Positions 37,041 through 47,009 of a DNA stretch of 57,356 nucleotides are shown in pieces (within the stretch, counting starts at the first letter, position 1; every line of letters begins with the position of its first letter). The position numbers were made by a program, and so were the translations under genes. The notes under the pieces were generated by a model that did not search any database, was not told the origin of the DNA, and saw only the letters and a program-made list of their open reading frames with translations. Source of the stretch: Bacteroidales bacterium (GTDB lineage Bacteria > Bacteroidota > Bacteroidia > Bacteroidales > UBA932); the NCBI GenBank assembly GCA_017961345.1, contig JAGCXP010000057.1, positions 1-57,356 of the forward strand, written 5' to 3'.

Positions 37041-38537
37041 TCAGAGCTTGATGGAATTGAGCAAATCCAGTTTTCCCCTTTCAATCAGATCCAGAATCAG
37101 CTCTCCGAAAAGGGTATTCTGCCAGGCAAACCAGGGACGGGTGTAGACATTGGGATCGTCCACATGGAAAGATTCGTGCATGAAGCCCGTACCGGCATCG
37201 GTGAGCATCAGCATCTCGACACAGGATTTGATTTCATCATCCACGTCGGAAGTGAGGGCCTTTATGATCAGGCTCATCGGCCAGGCCATATCATAACCGA
37301 TATGGGGGCCGCCGATTCCTTCGGCCATCTTCCCTTTGAAGAAATAGGGGTTGCTGCCGCTCCAGACGAAAGCCCGGGTATTCAGATAGACGGGGTCGTC
37401 GGCCGGAACATCGCACAGATAGGGAAGACTCAGCAGACTGGGAGCGTTGGCGTCGTCCATCAGCAGGGCGTTGCCGAAGCCGTCCACTTCGAAAGCGTAG
37501 ATTTTTCCATAAACGGGATGTTCCTTGACGGCGTGTTCCTTGAGGGCCGCGGACACCTCCGAGGCCAGGTTCAGGCAATCTTCTGCCATGGATCCCTGAT
37601 GGTTGACCGCCAGGAGAATCTCGGCGGCCTTGCGCAGCGCGCTCACGGCGAAGAAGTTGGAGGGAATGAGGAACTCATAGGTGGTCGCATCGTCGGACGG
37701 ACGGAAAGAAGAGGCGATCAGGCCGCAGGGCTTGACGGGCGCGCCCATTCCGTTGCAGCATTTCGTATCGAGCTGACGCTCGGTGTGGCGCTGGAAATAG
37801 TAGGGGCCGTGACCGCCGAAGCGCTGCTGCTCCCGGAAGGTCTTCAGCGTCAGTTTGACCGCCTCGATCCAGCAGGGGCCGAAGACGGAGACATCGCCGG
37901 TCTGTTTCCAATAGGCGTGGGCCAGCCGGATGGGATAACAGTGGGAATCGATCTCCCACTTGCGTTCGTGCACTTCGGGGCGCATCTGCGTGTTGTCGGA
38001 CATCCACTCCCCTCCCGTCGGACCGTCGTTGAAGGCATTGGCGTAAGGATCCAGGACGATCAGTTTGAACTGCTGGTTGATGACGCCGGCGATCAGCTTG
38101 CGCAGGGCCTCGTCCCCGGCACAAAGGCGGACATAAGGCCAGACCTGGGCGCCGCTGTCGCGCAGCCACATCGCGTGGATGTCCCCCGTATAGACAAAGG
38201 TCTCGGGATTGCCCTGCTCGTCTTCACGATAATGGACGGTGGTGTCGAGGGTGTTGGGAAAACAGTTTCCGAACATCCAGGAAAGCGTCGGGTTGGTCAG
38301 CTGGGCCTGAACCTCGAGAATGGTTTTCTCGACGGCCGGAGAGGTAAAGAGCCTTTCGGCCGGACGCTGACTCACCAGATTCGGAACGGGGTGTGCATCG
38401 ATCAGCGCACGGGGAATCTCCACGGCCTGATGACCGACTCGCGTATCGCGGCCGCAGGAGAAAAGAATCAGGGCAATCGCCACAAACGCTGCACAGCAGC
38501 CACCCAGAAGGTACGTTTTACGGTTTTTCATATCCAT
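37041..38537 (-). CDS. GH125 exo-alpha-1,6-mannosidase lipoprotein
   Basis: This 498-residue GH125 enzyme removes terminal alpha-1,6-linked mannose. It has a lipoprotein signal (LILFSCGRD), the TGDIHAMWLRDSGAQVWPY signature, TGGEWMSDNTQMRPEVHERKWEIDSHCYP and the putative base in TGFMHESFHVDDP near 453. The start at 38537 (or 38531) is chosen for the signal peptide. It lies 2 bases after the SusE-like gene and is the last gene of the susC operon, so it would finish off mannan backbone fragments made by GH76. Confidence 0.93.
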   Translation of the reverse strand: MDMKNRKTYLLGGCCAAFVAIALILFSCGRDTRVGHQAVEIPRALIDAHPVPNLVSQRPAERLFTSPAVEKTILEVQAQLTNPTLSWMFGNCFPNTLDTTVHYREDEQGNPETFVYTGDIHAMWLRDSGAQVWPYVRLCAGDEALRKLIAGVINQQFKLIVLDPYANAFNDGPTGGEWMSDNTQMRPEVHERKWEIDSHCYPIRLAHAYWKQTGDVSVFGPCWIEAVKLTLKTFREQQRFGGHGPYYFQRHTERQLDTKCCNGMGAPVKPCGLIASSFRPSDDATTYEFLIPSNFFAVSALRKAAEILLAVNHQGSMAEDCLNLASEVSAALKEHAVKEHPVYGKIYAFEVDGFGNALLMDDANAPSLLSLPYLCDVPADDPVYLNTRAFVWSGSNPYFFKGKMAEGIGGPHIGYDMAWPMSLIIKALTSDVDDEIKSCVEMLMLTDAGTGFMHESFHVDDPNVYTRPWFAWQNTLFGELILDLIERGKLDLLNSIKL

Positions 38538-38539
38538 TT

Positions 38540-39709
38540 CTATTGAAGGCTTATCGTATGGGTATAGGTTTCTCCTCTCATTTTCAGGACAACCACGACG
38601 GACGCTCCGTCCCAGGTCGCATCCTCGGGCGTCTTCCAGGAATAAGCCCACTGGTTGCCGATGGCGTCGGAGTAGCGGTAGGCATTGTAGAAGCCTTCCG
38701 TACCGATTTCGCTGACGTTGACATCCGCCTTGAAGGGACCGACACGGTCGGTCGGAGCACCGTTGTAGTCGATCCGGAAATGATAGCGGGAATCATATCC
38801 GCTGTGCGAGACCAGCGCAATCCGGAATGGATTGACCGTCACGGTCCATTCGCCGCCGCCCAGATACGTCATACGGGACTGATAGGCGCCGTCCACATCC
38901 CAGGGACGGTTCCAGAACCAGACATCGCTGACAGTGACGCTCGTCCAGCTGAGTTTTTCAAAATCGACCGTCAGACAGCGCAATTCATCGGTGGTAAAGG
39001 GAGAGGCGGGGGCCGCGGCTTCTTCGTGGGCCACCACCTGACCATCTGCCATAAGCGCAAAGGTCCGGTTGCGGTCATCCGTCAGCAAAAGGGTTCCGGA
39101 CTTGATGTAGGAATAGACACTGAAGGCCGCCGTGCTGCGCGCGGCAGGTCCCGCGGACTCACTCTCGCTGACGGGCAGGGCGTGCTCCATCTCCGTGTCG
39201 GCGCCCGATTCCAGCGAGGTACCGCTGAGCGTAACGGTCAACGGAAGCGGATCCACTTCGAAGGGCAGCGTCAGCGTCAGGACCCGGGGAGCGCCGTTCT
39301 GCACGCCGGTCACGGACTCCTGTCCCTTGAAGGTACGGACGGTCCAAATGACATTCACGGATTTACCCACCTCACACCCCGCCAGACGGGCGACGCTGCG
39401 CAGCATCTCGGCACTGATGGTCACGGAAGGGGTGAAACCGTTGTTGTCACTCAGAACGGCATAAATCGGTTGGGAAAAGTCGCCGTTTTCTTTGTCAAAT
39501 ACGATCTGATAGCGCACATTGCCGCCCAGAGAATATTCCCAGTCGAAAATCAGGGGCTGGCCGGTCTTCAGATCCAGGGCGTAGCCGCTGCGGGGCAGCG
39601 TCAGCGAAGAGGGCTTCGTCAGGGGGCTGTCGTCCACCGTCCTCTTGGTGCAGGCGGAGCCCATTACGGCCAGCAGCGCCACGGCAAAAATCAATATTCT
39701 TTTCATCAT
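38540..39709 (-). CDS. SusE-like glycan-binding lipoprotein (second)
   Basis: This 389-residue lipoprotein (VMGSACTKR) has an N-terminal SusE-type Ig domain (LTLPRSGYALDLKTGQPLIF, ending in a VIWTVRTFKGQE strand) and a C-terminal carbohydrate-binding-like module (YHFRIDYNGAP, WAYSWKTPEDATW). It probably sits at the cell surface with SusCD and captures mannan. Preferred start is ATG 39709, 1 base after the GH76 stop; a TTG at 39727 is possible. It is poorly conserved overall, as SusE proteins are. Confidence 0.8.
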   Translation of the reverse strand: MMKRILIFAVALLAVMGSACTKRTVDDSPLTKPSSLTLPRSGYALDLKTGQPLIFDWEYSLGGNVRYQIVFDKENGDFSQPIYAVLSDNNGFTPSVTISAEMLRSVARLAGCEVGKSVNVIWTVRTFKGQESVTGVQNGAPRVLTLTLPFEVDPLPLTVTLSGTSLESGADTEMEHALPVSESESAGPAARSTAAFSVYSYIKSGTLLLTDDRNRTFALMADGQVVAHEEAAAPASPFTTDELRCLTVDFEKLSWTSVTVSDVWFWNRPWDVDGAYQSRMTYLGGGEWTVTVNPFRIALVSHSGYDSRYHFRIDYNGAPTDRVGPFKADVNVSEIGTEGFYNAYRYSDAIGNQWAYSWKTPEDATWDGASVVVVLKMRGETYTHTISLQ

Positions 39710-39710
39710 A

Positions 39711-40988
39711 TCAGAATTCTTTTTCAATCAGACACATCGCTTCCATCGCCTGGGCGGCGCTGGCATAGGCACCCATCTCGCCGCCGCTGCCCTTGGCGCG
39801 GGGACGGTACACCGTGGTGCTGAAGTAGGAGTCTTCCCAGTCGGAGCGGTTGACCCCTTCCTTCCAGTAGTACCAGCAATGGCGCTGGATAAAGGTTTTC
39901 AGTTCCTGTCGGATGGTGGGATCGATTCGGTCTATCTCCCGGTCGGTGGCCATCCGCGAAGCCCAGTGGTACCACACGGCGTGGAAGACGGCGTTGTTGT
40001 AATCCGTCCCTTCGTTTCGCATCAGGAACTCCCCTTTGTACACCTCGCACATCTCGGCACCCATCTGGCCGCGGGCGGCCATGATGGCCTTGCGCAGATA
40101 GCCCGCTTCGCCGCTGAGTTTCCACAGCAGGCGGCCGGCTTCCATACAGGTACCCTGGGTATAGCTCAAAGCCACTTCACCCGGAGAGGTGACGGTACCC
40201 AGCGGAGACATGATAATGAGATTCTGGTCGAAACAACGGCTGGCCTCGTTGAAATAGGTTTCATAAGCCGCATTGTCCCCTGCCTCCCGGGCATAGGCAG
40301 CCAGCATGGAGGCGCAGATACTGGCCGGACCGTGCGTACAGGCAAGGAGGGCGTTGCCCTCTTTTTCGGTCTTTCCTTCCTGGGCGTGATCCAGCAGCCA
40401 GATCAGCCAACCGTATTCGTTGCGGGCGAAACGGGGGCGGATGCACTCCACCCAGGTCCCTTCAGCCGCTTCGAAATAGCGGTGGTCTCCGGTCGCGTCA
40501 TACATCTGGAGCAGACCGATAATCTGCCAGGCCGTATCGTCGCTGTAGTTGTTGCCGAAACCGTAAGGGCCACGGAAACGGGCGGGCGCCCAGTTGTTTC
40601 CCTGATGGCTGTAAAAATCGGACATATAGCCCTTGAGCTGTGCGGCCAGCGTCGGGTTGCTCTGTTCGATGCGGTCGTGCCAGTCGATCATGGCGGCCAT
40701 CGCGTGCGGCTGCTGCCAGTAGAAATAATCGTTGTTGTGAAGGTTGTTGTAGGAAGTCTTGCAGAAGACGCCCGCGGCGCCGGGTTGGTTGAAGAACCGC
40801 GTCACCAGGGCCGAAGACACGGAGTCCGCGACACTCGTCCAGTTGAGCGGATGCAGGATGTATTCGGGCGTTTCGGCCTTTTTGCCCTTGCCCGCATCCG
40901 GATTGGTGATGGCCATATAGTCCTCATCGCAGGCGGTGAGGCAGATGGCAGAAAGGGCCAGGACAGTCAATATAGGATATCTTTTCAT
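39711..40988 (-). CDS. GH76 endo-alpha-1,6-mannanase lipoprotein
   Basis: This 425-residue GH76 enzyme hydrolyses the alpha-1,6-mannan backbone internally. The catalytic Asp pair is Asp150-Asp151 in NYSDDTAWQ, and HGPASICASMLA and SYTQGTCMEAGRLLWKL are further family segments. The lipoprotein signal (AICLTACDEDYM) has acidic residues right after the Cys, as in Bacteroidota surface-export signals, so it may act outside the cell. It lies 9 bases after the first SusE-like gene. Confidence 0.93.
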   Translation of the reverse strand: MKRYPILTVLALSAICLTACDEDYMAITNPDAGKGKKAETPEYILHPLNWTSVADSVSSALVTRFFNQPGAAGVFCKTSYNNLHNNDYFYWQQPHAMAAMIDWHDRIEQSNPTLAAQLKGYMSDFYSHQGNNWAPARFRGPYGFGNNYSDDTAWQIIGLLQMYDATGDHRYFEAAEGTWVECIRPRFARNEYGWLIWLLDHAQEGKTEKEGNALLACTHGPASICASMLAAYAREAGDNAAYETYFNEASRCFDQNLIIMSPLGTVTSPGEVALSYTQGTCMEAGRLLWKLSGEAGYLRKAIMAARGQMGAEMCEVYKGEFLMRNEGTDYNNAVFHAVWYHWASRMATDREIDRIDPTIRQELKTFIQRHCWYYWKEGVNRSDWEDSYFSTTVYRPRAKGSGGEMGAYASAAQAMEAMCLIEKEF

Positions 40989-40997
40989 AACGGCGGT

Positions 40998-42134
40998 CTA
41001 TTTGAAATGGTATTCGTGCCACCAGGAATGCAGCGGGTTGTCGGCATTCAGGTGAAGGATTACGTCGAGGGGACGTCCGAAGTCGGCGGGAAGGTAATTC
41101 CACATCACGCCCCAGTCGCGGTCTTTCATCGTCTGCGAGGTGTAGAGATTGACCCGCAGGTACTCGGCCGTATAGGATCCGGGGAGGCTGGCTTCCGTAC
41201 CCAGATAGACCACGCTGTCGTCCGAGAGCGTCATATCGAAACGGTGACGGCTGTCGCCGGCCACGTTGTCGGAGATCGTATTGGGATAGTCCGCCAGTTT
41301 CCACACGCCCAGACCCTGATAGCTCAGTTCACGGCGGTCGGTCTGCATCGTGCCCGTCCAGGCGGCCGCATAGTATTCGATTTTCTTGACCGTCTTCGCG
41401 CTCCAGGCCATTCCGTCAAAGTCCAGCTGGAGCCAGCGGATGTCGTTTCCGCCGGAGATGCGGGTATCGACGGCCGCGGCGGAGGAGGTCATCGTACCGT
41501 CGGCGTTCAGGATGTAATAGCGGTTCCGCTCATCCTTGATCTGGAACGCGGCCCCGCCGTTGATGCGGGCGAAGATTTCGAATCCTCCCTCGAGCGCACC
41601 GCTCTTGTCGATGCCGGGAGAGGCCACCATCTCCATCGGGCCTTCCATCGCCGCTCCGCTGAAGGAGACGCCGGTAGGAAGGGGATCCATGGAATTGATG
41701 GTGCGGACCTTCAGCTTGCGTTTTTCGGAATAGACCACGCCGCCCACTCCCTTGGAAGCCCTGACCGTCCAGACGAGTTCGCCTTCGGAGTAGATGCCGA
41801 TACCGGCCTTGCGGGCGATCTTGCTGAGATTCTTGGCGGTAATGCTCACATAGCTGCGGGAGCCATTGGACTGCCCGGGCACGCGGCTGACGGGCTGCGA
41901 GAAGTCGCCGCCGACCCGGTCGAAGAGCACCTCGTAGGACACGAAGCCGTTGTCCTCTGCCATGGCAGGGCCCCATTCGAAGTTCACGCCCTTGCCGGTG
42001 GACAAATCGTAGTAGGCTCCGCCCTCCGGCATATAGAGTCCGCTGCCGGGGACGATGTTCTGGTTGATGTCGCGGCCGGCGGGAAGACAGGCCACCGCGA
42101 GAGAAAGGGTGAAAAGGTAAATCAGTCGTTTCAT
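40998..42134 (-). CDS. SusE-like glycan-binding lipoprotein (first)
   Basis: The 378-residue lipoprotein (SLAVACLPAGRD) has a SusE Ig domain (YDLSTGKGVNFEWGPAM, ELVWTVRASKGVGG) followed by repeated binding modules (GFEIFARINGGAAF with DERNRYYILNADG; WLQLDFDGMAWS; RHRFDMTLSDDS). It follows susD by 15 bases, the usual susE position. The GFEIFARI/YYILNADGT pattern is distantly like the modules of the lipoproteins at 31.8-36.8 kb. Confidence 0.82.
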   Translation of the reverse strand: MKRLIYLFTLSLAVACLPAGRDINQNIVPGSGLYMPEGGAYYDLSTGKGVNFEWGPAMAEDNGFVSYEVLFDRVGGDFSQPVSRVPGQSNGSRSYVSITAKNLSKIARKAGIGIYSEGELVWTVRASKGVGGVVYSEKRKLKVRTINSMDPLPTGVSFSGAAMEGPMEMVASPGIDKSGALEGGFEIFARINGGAAFQIKDERNRYYILNADGTMTSSAAAVDTRISGGNDIRWLQLDFDGMAWSAKTVKKIEYYAAAWTGTMQTDRRELSYQGLGVWKLADYPNTISDNVAGDSRHRFDMTLSDDSVVYLGTEASLPGSYTAEYLRVNLYTSQTMKDRDWGVMWNYLPADFGRPLDVILHLNADNPLHSWWHEYHFK

Positions 42135-42149
42135 AACTTCGTCCTCCTG

Positions 42150-43808
42150 TTAATTCCAGCCGGGATTCTGGCTGTCCCTCAAGTACGCGTTCTGTTCACA
42201 TTCGCCGGCGGGAATAGGGAACCAGTATTTGATTCCGTAAGGGTTGTCGCAGAAGATCTGCGCGCCGCCTTCCATAAAGGGAGCGCCGGTGGCGGTGGTC
42301 GTCAGGTAGGCGTTGCCGGTCTCCTTCAGGGAAGGATCCGCGAGCAGGGCCCAGCGGCGGACGTCATAGCAGCGGCGGCCTTCGAGCGCCAGTTCGCAGC
42401 GGCGTTCGTTGCGGATCGCCTCCCGCAGGTCGGCATCGGCGGGTTTGTTGAGATAGGCCCCGGAGAAACCGGCCCGCTCACGCAGGCGCCGGACGGTCTT
42501 GTTCCACTGGTCGTCGGTGAGGGTCCCGTTTTTCTCGAAAAGCGCCTCGGCGTAGGTCAGCAGAATGTCGGCATAACGGTATTCCATCAGCGGCTTGCAG
42601 GAGTTGCGGCCCACGCCGATGGTCTCGGGAGCATAGTTTTTCAGGCTGTAGTAACCGGTGGCGGTACGGTCCTGGGAACCATTGTAGTCGTCCATCAGGG
42701 CCGGGTCGTTGTTGCGGGCGTAGTCGGCATCCTCCTTCCGGGTCCAGCAGGTATAGTACCCCTGGGCGTCCACTTTCACCCGGGCATTGATGATGGCGGG
42801 AACTTTGATCCTGCAGCCGTTATAGGCGAGGGTGGCCTGGAAACGGCGGTCCCTGTCGCTGTAGTCGGCTTTGGCCGCCTCGCTCCCGTCCAGTTTGCGG
42901 AAGCAGTCCACCAGTTCCTGGGTAGGAGAGAAGGCGACGACGCCCCCGGAGCCGATCGACTGGGGAACGTAGTTGCCCAGGCCCCAACCGCGGACGATCT
43001 TTTCCACGCCGCCGTCGGAAGCGAATTCGATCGTCATGATGGATTCCTTGCCATAGTGGCCGGTCAGGAAGAGTTCGGCGAAATCGGGTTCGAGGTCATA
43101 GGTTCCGAAGTTGCCGCTCATCAGCCGTTCACATTCCTCGATGCATCCCTCCCAGTTGTTGTTGAGCAGATGGACGCGGGCTTTCAGCGCCACGGCCGTG
43201 CCGCAGGTATAGCGTCCGTTCTCCACCGCAGGGATCTGGGTGTTCTTGGGAAGACGCTGGGCGGCAAACTCGAGCTCGCCGAGGATGAAGGGACGGATCA
43301 CGTCGTCCGCGCTCGTACGCCGGGCCACCAGGGTCTCGGCGTTGGTCGGATTGGAAGTGAAGAAGGGCACGTCGCCGAACCAGGTGATCAGACGCAGGTA
43401 GGTAAAGGCCCGCATCAGACGCCATTCCGCTTCGTAACGCGCTTTCTTTTCATCGGACACCTTCATCCGGTGGAGGTTGTCCAGCGCGGTGTGGAGGGTG
43501 CGGAGTTCCTGGTAGCAGCCGTTCCACTCGCCGGAGAAGCGTCCGTTGCGGGTGTTGGCCATACCCGTGGCGACGGAGAGCCAGTCGCCGCTGTGGCGGC
43601 TTCCGTACACGTCGTCGGAGAGGAGGTTGTTGTACCAGTAGAGATTGTCGTTCCAGCACTGGCTGTAGCCCAGATTGAGGGCGGCATCGACGTTGGCCTC
43701 ATAGTTCCAGAAGTTCTCGTCGGTGTAGGAATTGGTCGGATACTGTTCCAGGCCCACGCAGGAAACGAGGGTGGAAAGAAGGGCAAGGGAGAAAACAAAT
43801 TTTTTCAT
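42150..43808 (-). CDS. SusD/RagB-like glycan-binding lipoprotein
   Basis: This 552-residue SusD homolog caps the SusC transporter and binds the glycan at the surface. It has a lipoprotein signal (LLSTLVSCVGLEQYP), N-terminal helices with TDENFWNYEANVDAALNLGY, the TPR-like AEWRLMRAFTYLRLITWFGDVPF and the C-terminal IRNERRCELALEGRRCYDVRRW with a final LRDSQNPGWN, all standard for the family. It is 15 bases downstream of susC. Confidence 0.95.
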   Translation of the reverse strand: MKKFVFSLALLSTLVSCVGLEQYPTNSYTDENFWNYEANVDAALNLGYSQCWNDNLYWYNNLLSDDVYGSRHSGDWLSVATGMANTRNGRFSGEWNGCYQELRTLHTALDNLHRMKVSDEKKARYEAEWRLMRAFTYLRLITWFGDVPFFTSNPTNAETLVARRTSADDVIRPFILGELEFAAQRLPKNTQIPAVENGRYTCGTAVALKARVHLLNNNWEGCIEECERLMSGNFGTYDLEPDFAELFLTGHYGKESIMTIEFASDGGVEKIVRGWGLGNYVPQSIGSGGVVAFSPTQELVDCFRKLDGSEAAKADYSDRDRRFQATLAYNGCRIKVPAIINARVKVDAQGYYTCWTRKEDADYARNNDPALMDDYNGSQDRTATGYYSLKNYAPETIGVGRNSCKPLMEYRYADILLTYAEALFEKNGTLTDDQWNKTVRRLRERAGFSGAYLNKPADADLREAIRNERRCELALEGRRCYDVRRWALLADPSLKETGNAYLTTTATGAPFMEGGAQIFCDNPYGIKYWFPIPAGECEQNAYLRDSQNPGWN

Positions 43809-43823
43809 ACTTTTTCCTCCTTA

Positions 43824-46800
43824 TTAGAATACAATGTTCAGTCCGCCGCCGAAATAGCGGAGGGTCGGATAATTACGCATGGAGTTGGCACCCCCGCGTC
43901 CCATGTTGCTGCCGAATTCCGTACTCTCGGGATCCACGAATCCGTACTTGGTGAGGGTCAGCGGGTTCTGGCAGTCGAAGAAGATGCGCAGGCTCTGGCA
44001 GTAGAACTTGGTCGTCCACTCCTTGGGGAAGGTGTAGCCGATCTGGATGTTCTTCACGCGCAGGTAGGCGCCTTCCAGCATGTTGAGCTGGGAGCCGGGC
44101 TGTCCCCAGTTGTTGACCTGGCTGACGGAGCCGAAGGCGGTCAGGCGGGGCCAGCGGGCGGAGGTGTTGTCGGGCGCCCAGTAATCGAGCTGGTGCATAT
44201 ACATCGTGGTGCCGTAGTCTACGTGGAAAGGCTCGAAGAGCTCGCCGCGGACGGCGCTGGTACGTTTCAGCACGCCCTGGAGCATGAAGCTGAAGTCGAT
44301 CCCCTTCCATTTGAAGCTGTAGTTGAAGCCATAGGTGTAACGGGGGAAACCGTAACCCAGGTAGGTGCGGTCGGAATCGTTGATCACCCCGTCCCCGTTG
44401 ATGTCGACGTACTTCACGTCGCCCGGACGCAGCTGGGTGCGGTCCACGCCACTCGGGACGGCGGCACGGAGGATTTCCTCGTAGGTCGAGAAGAAACCGT
44501 CCGTCCGGTAGCCGTAGTAGCTATTCAGCGGAAGCCCCTCCATCGTGATGACCGTCACGCCGTCGTTGGGCGCGATGGAAGGCGTTCCGTACTTGACGAC
44601 CTTGTTCTTGGAGTCGGCCAGGTTGAAGGAGAAATTGTGGTGGAAATCGCTGTCGTGGGTCAGTTCATAGCTGACGGTGAGCTCCCAGCCGGTGTTGTCC
44701 ATCACGCCGCGGTTTTCCTTGGCGATGGAAGCGCCGTACATCCCCGTCACGATCGAGGGCAGGAGGATGTCGCTGGTGCGTTTGTAGAACCAGTCGAAGT
44801 TGACGTTCAGCGAATTCTTGAAGAAAGAGGCGTCCAGACCGACATTGAAGGTCCGGGCCTTCTCCCAGGTCAGGAGCTCGTTGCCCATCGTGAACATCAG
44901 GCCGGAAACCGCCTTGCCGTTGAAGGAATAGGCGTTGGACCAGATGCCGTAGGTGGTCATGAAATCGTACAGGCCCACATCCTGCTGGTTGCCGTTCAGA
45001 CCGTAGGAGGCGCGCAGCTTCAGATCGCCGCAGGCGGCCTTGTAGCCGGCCATGAACGCCTCGTCGGAAGCCCGCCAGCCCAGGGAGATGGCCGGGAAGA
45101 ATCCGGCGTTGCGGACCTTCAGGAACTTGGAGGACATATCGTAACGGGCGGTCAGCTCGATGTAGTACTTCTCCTTGTAGGCATAGCTTGCACGGCCGAA
45201 GAAGGAACGGAGGGCATACGCGCTGTTCGATTCCGAAGAAAGTTTCGTGCTTTCCTCGATTACGGTTTCGGAGGAAGGCTGGTTGAGATCGTTCAGATAG
45301 CTCTTGTCCACCGTGATGCCGTAGTTCTTGTTCGACTCCTGCGACCAGCCCAGCAGGGCGCTGACGGCGTGGTCACGGGCGAAGGTGCGGTTGAAGTCCA
45401 GGAGCAGCTGGGTATTCAGATAGGTATTGCGACCCGTCCAGTCTCCCGCGGGGGTGGTGATGTTGCCGGAGAGCACCGCCTTGGAGGGATCGGACCATTT
45501 CGCGCCGTCGTCCGTACCGACCAGATAGGCGTGCTTGTCGGTGAAACGGTGCTCGTTGCGCGTCTCGGCGCTGACGACTCCGCGAAGTTTCAGGCCTTCG
45601 ATGATTTCGACATCGATGTTGAAGGTGCCGGTCAGCGCTTCGTTGTCATACTTGTTGTAGCCGGCCGCGAGCAGTTCCGCGAGGATGGCGTTGGGGTTGC
45701 CGTACTTGTAGTTGTTGGCATAATAGACGGGCTGACCGTTGTACTCTCCCTGCGTGCGCAGGAAATAATAGGTCGGGAAGCGCACCAGATCCGCGAAGAA
45801 GAGGCCGCCGGTCACCGGAGACGTCGTTTCCTGGCGGGTGTAGCTGACGTTGGCGCCCAGTTTGAAACGCCCCCACTCGGTGGTCAGGGCCGTACGGAAA
45901 TTGTAGCGGTCGTTGCCGTAACGCAAGTTGGCGGGGCTGATGTAGTTGGAATTCTGGTTGAAGAAAGAGCCGGACACCATATAGGTGGTGTGTGCCGTAC
46001 CGCCGGTGACGCTCAGGCTGTAGTTCTGCTGAAGGGCGTTGTGCATCGCCTGGTTGATCAGGGGGCGGGTGTCACCGTTGGCCTTGAACGTCTCGATTTC
46101 CTCCAGGGTAAAGATCGGATCCTGTCCCACATTGACGAGCGACTCGTTGCGGAGGATGGCGTTCATATACGAAGGCACGGGCTTGTAGAGGATGTGCGGG
46201 TTCTGCACGCCGGCCTGGGCGCTGAAGCGCACCTCGGGCGTCTTTTCACGCTTGCCCGTCTTGGTCGTGATCAGGATGACGCCGTTGGAGGAACGGGCCC
46301 CGTAGATGGCGGAAGAACCGGCATCCTTGAGGATGTTGATCGATTCGATGTCGCTGGGGTTCAGGTCGTTCATCCGGTTGGCATCCGCCTGGGGAACGCC
46401 GTCGATGACCACCAGCGGAGTATTGTTGCCCATCGTGCTGACACCGCGGATCGAGATGTTCATACTGGAATTGGTCGGATCGAAATTCCCCGTCTGGATA
46501 ATCAGGTTCGCCGCAGCGCCCTGGAGGGCCTGCTGGACATTGGCGACCGGACGGTCGGAGAGCACCTCCCCGTCCACCGAGGCGATGGAGGAGACGATGT
46601 GCTTGCGGGAGGTGGTACCGTAACCGACCACCACCACTTCATCCAGGAAGTTGGTGTCTTCCTCCAGCAGGACATCGATGTTTTTGCGCCCGCGCACGGG
46701 TATGCTCTGGGTGGCGAAACCGATGCTGCTGACTTCGAGCACATCGGTATCCTTAATTCCGGGAAGGGTGTACCGGCCGTCGAGGTCCGTTACCGCTCCC

Positions 46801-46982
46801 CGGGTGGTTCCGCCGACCATGACGGAAGCTCCGATAACCGGCTCGCCCGCGACATCCGTCACGGTACCGCTAACCGTGATGCCGTCTTGCGCAGAGGCAG
46901 GGAAGGCCCACAGCAGGGTCGCCATCACGCATACGAGCAGTGCAAGCGGCCTTTTCGGAAAATGGGTAATCGTTTTTTTCAT
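43824..46982 (-). CDS. SusC/RagA-like TonB-dependent glycan transporter
   Basis: This 1052-residue outer-membrane protein has a signal peptide, a carboxypeptidase-D-like domain (VSGTVTDVAGEPVIGASVMV), the SusC signature LDEVVVVGYGT, a plug (VQQALQGAAANLII, GSSAIYGARSSNGVILITTK) and a 22-strand barrel ending YFGGGLNIVF. It imports mannan oligosaccharides with energy from TonB. ATG 46982 is preferred to a GTG three codons earlier. It is the first gene of the six-gene operon, divergent from the HTCS. Confidence 0.96.
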   Translation of the reverse strand: MKKTITHFPKRPLALLVCVMATLLWAFPASAQDGITVSGTVTDVAGEPVIGASVMVGGTTRGAVTDLDGRYTLPGIKDTDVLEVSSIGFATQSIPVRGRKNIDVLLEEDTNFLDEVVVVGYGTTSRKHIVSSIASVDGEVLSDRPVANVQQALQGAAANLIIQTGNFDPTNSSMNISIRGVSTMGNNTPLVVIDGVPQADANRMNDLNPSDIESINILKDAGSSAIYGARSSNGVILITTKTGKREKTPEVRFSAQAGVQNPHILYKPVPSYMNAILRNESLVNVGQDPIFTLEEIETFKANGDTRPLINQAMHNALQQNYSLSVTGGTAHTTYMVSGSFFNQNSNYISPANLRYGNDRYNFRTALTTEWGRFKLGANVSYTRQETTSPVTGGLFFADLVRFPTYYFLRTQGEYNGQPVYYANNYKYGNPNAILAELLAAGYNKYDNEALTGTFNIDVEIIEGLKLRGVVSAETRNEHRFTDKHAYLVGTDDGAKWSDPSKAVLSGNITTPAGDWTGRNTYLNTQLLLDFNRTFARDHAVSALLGWSQESNKNYGITVDKSYLNDLNQPSSETVIEESTKLSSESNSAYALRSFFGRASYAYKEKYYIELTARYDMSSKFLKVRNAGFFPAISLGWRASDEAFMAGYKAACGDLKLRASYGLNGNQQDVGLYDFMTTYGIWSNAYSFNGKAVSGLMFTMGNELLTWEKARTFNVGLDASFFKNSLNVNFDWFYKRTSDILLPSIVTGMYGASIAKENRGVMDNTGWELTVSYELTHDSDFHHNFSFNLADSKNKVVKYGTPSIAPNDGVTVITMEGLPLNSYYGYRTDGFFSTYEEILRAAVPSGVDRTQLRPGDVKYVDINGDGVINDSDRTYLGYGFPRYTYGFNYSFKWKGIDFSFMLQGVLKRTSAVRGELFEPFHVDYGTTMYMHQLDYWAPDNTSARWPRLTAFGSVSQVNNWGQPGSQLNMLEGAYLRVKNIQIGYTFPKEWTTKFYCQSLRIFFDCQNPLTLTKYGFVDPESTEFGSNMGRGGANSMRNYPTLRYFGGGLNIVF

Positions 46983-47009
46983 AAAAAACACAATAGGTTT
47001 GACTCACTG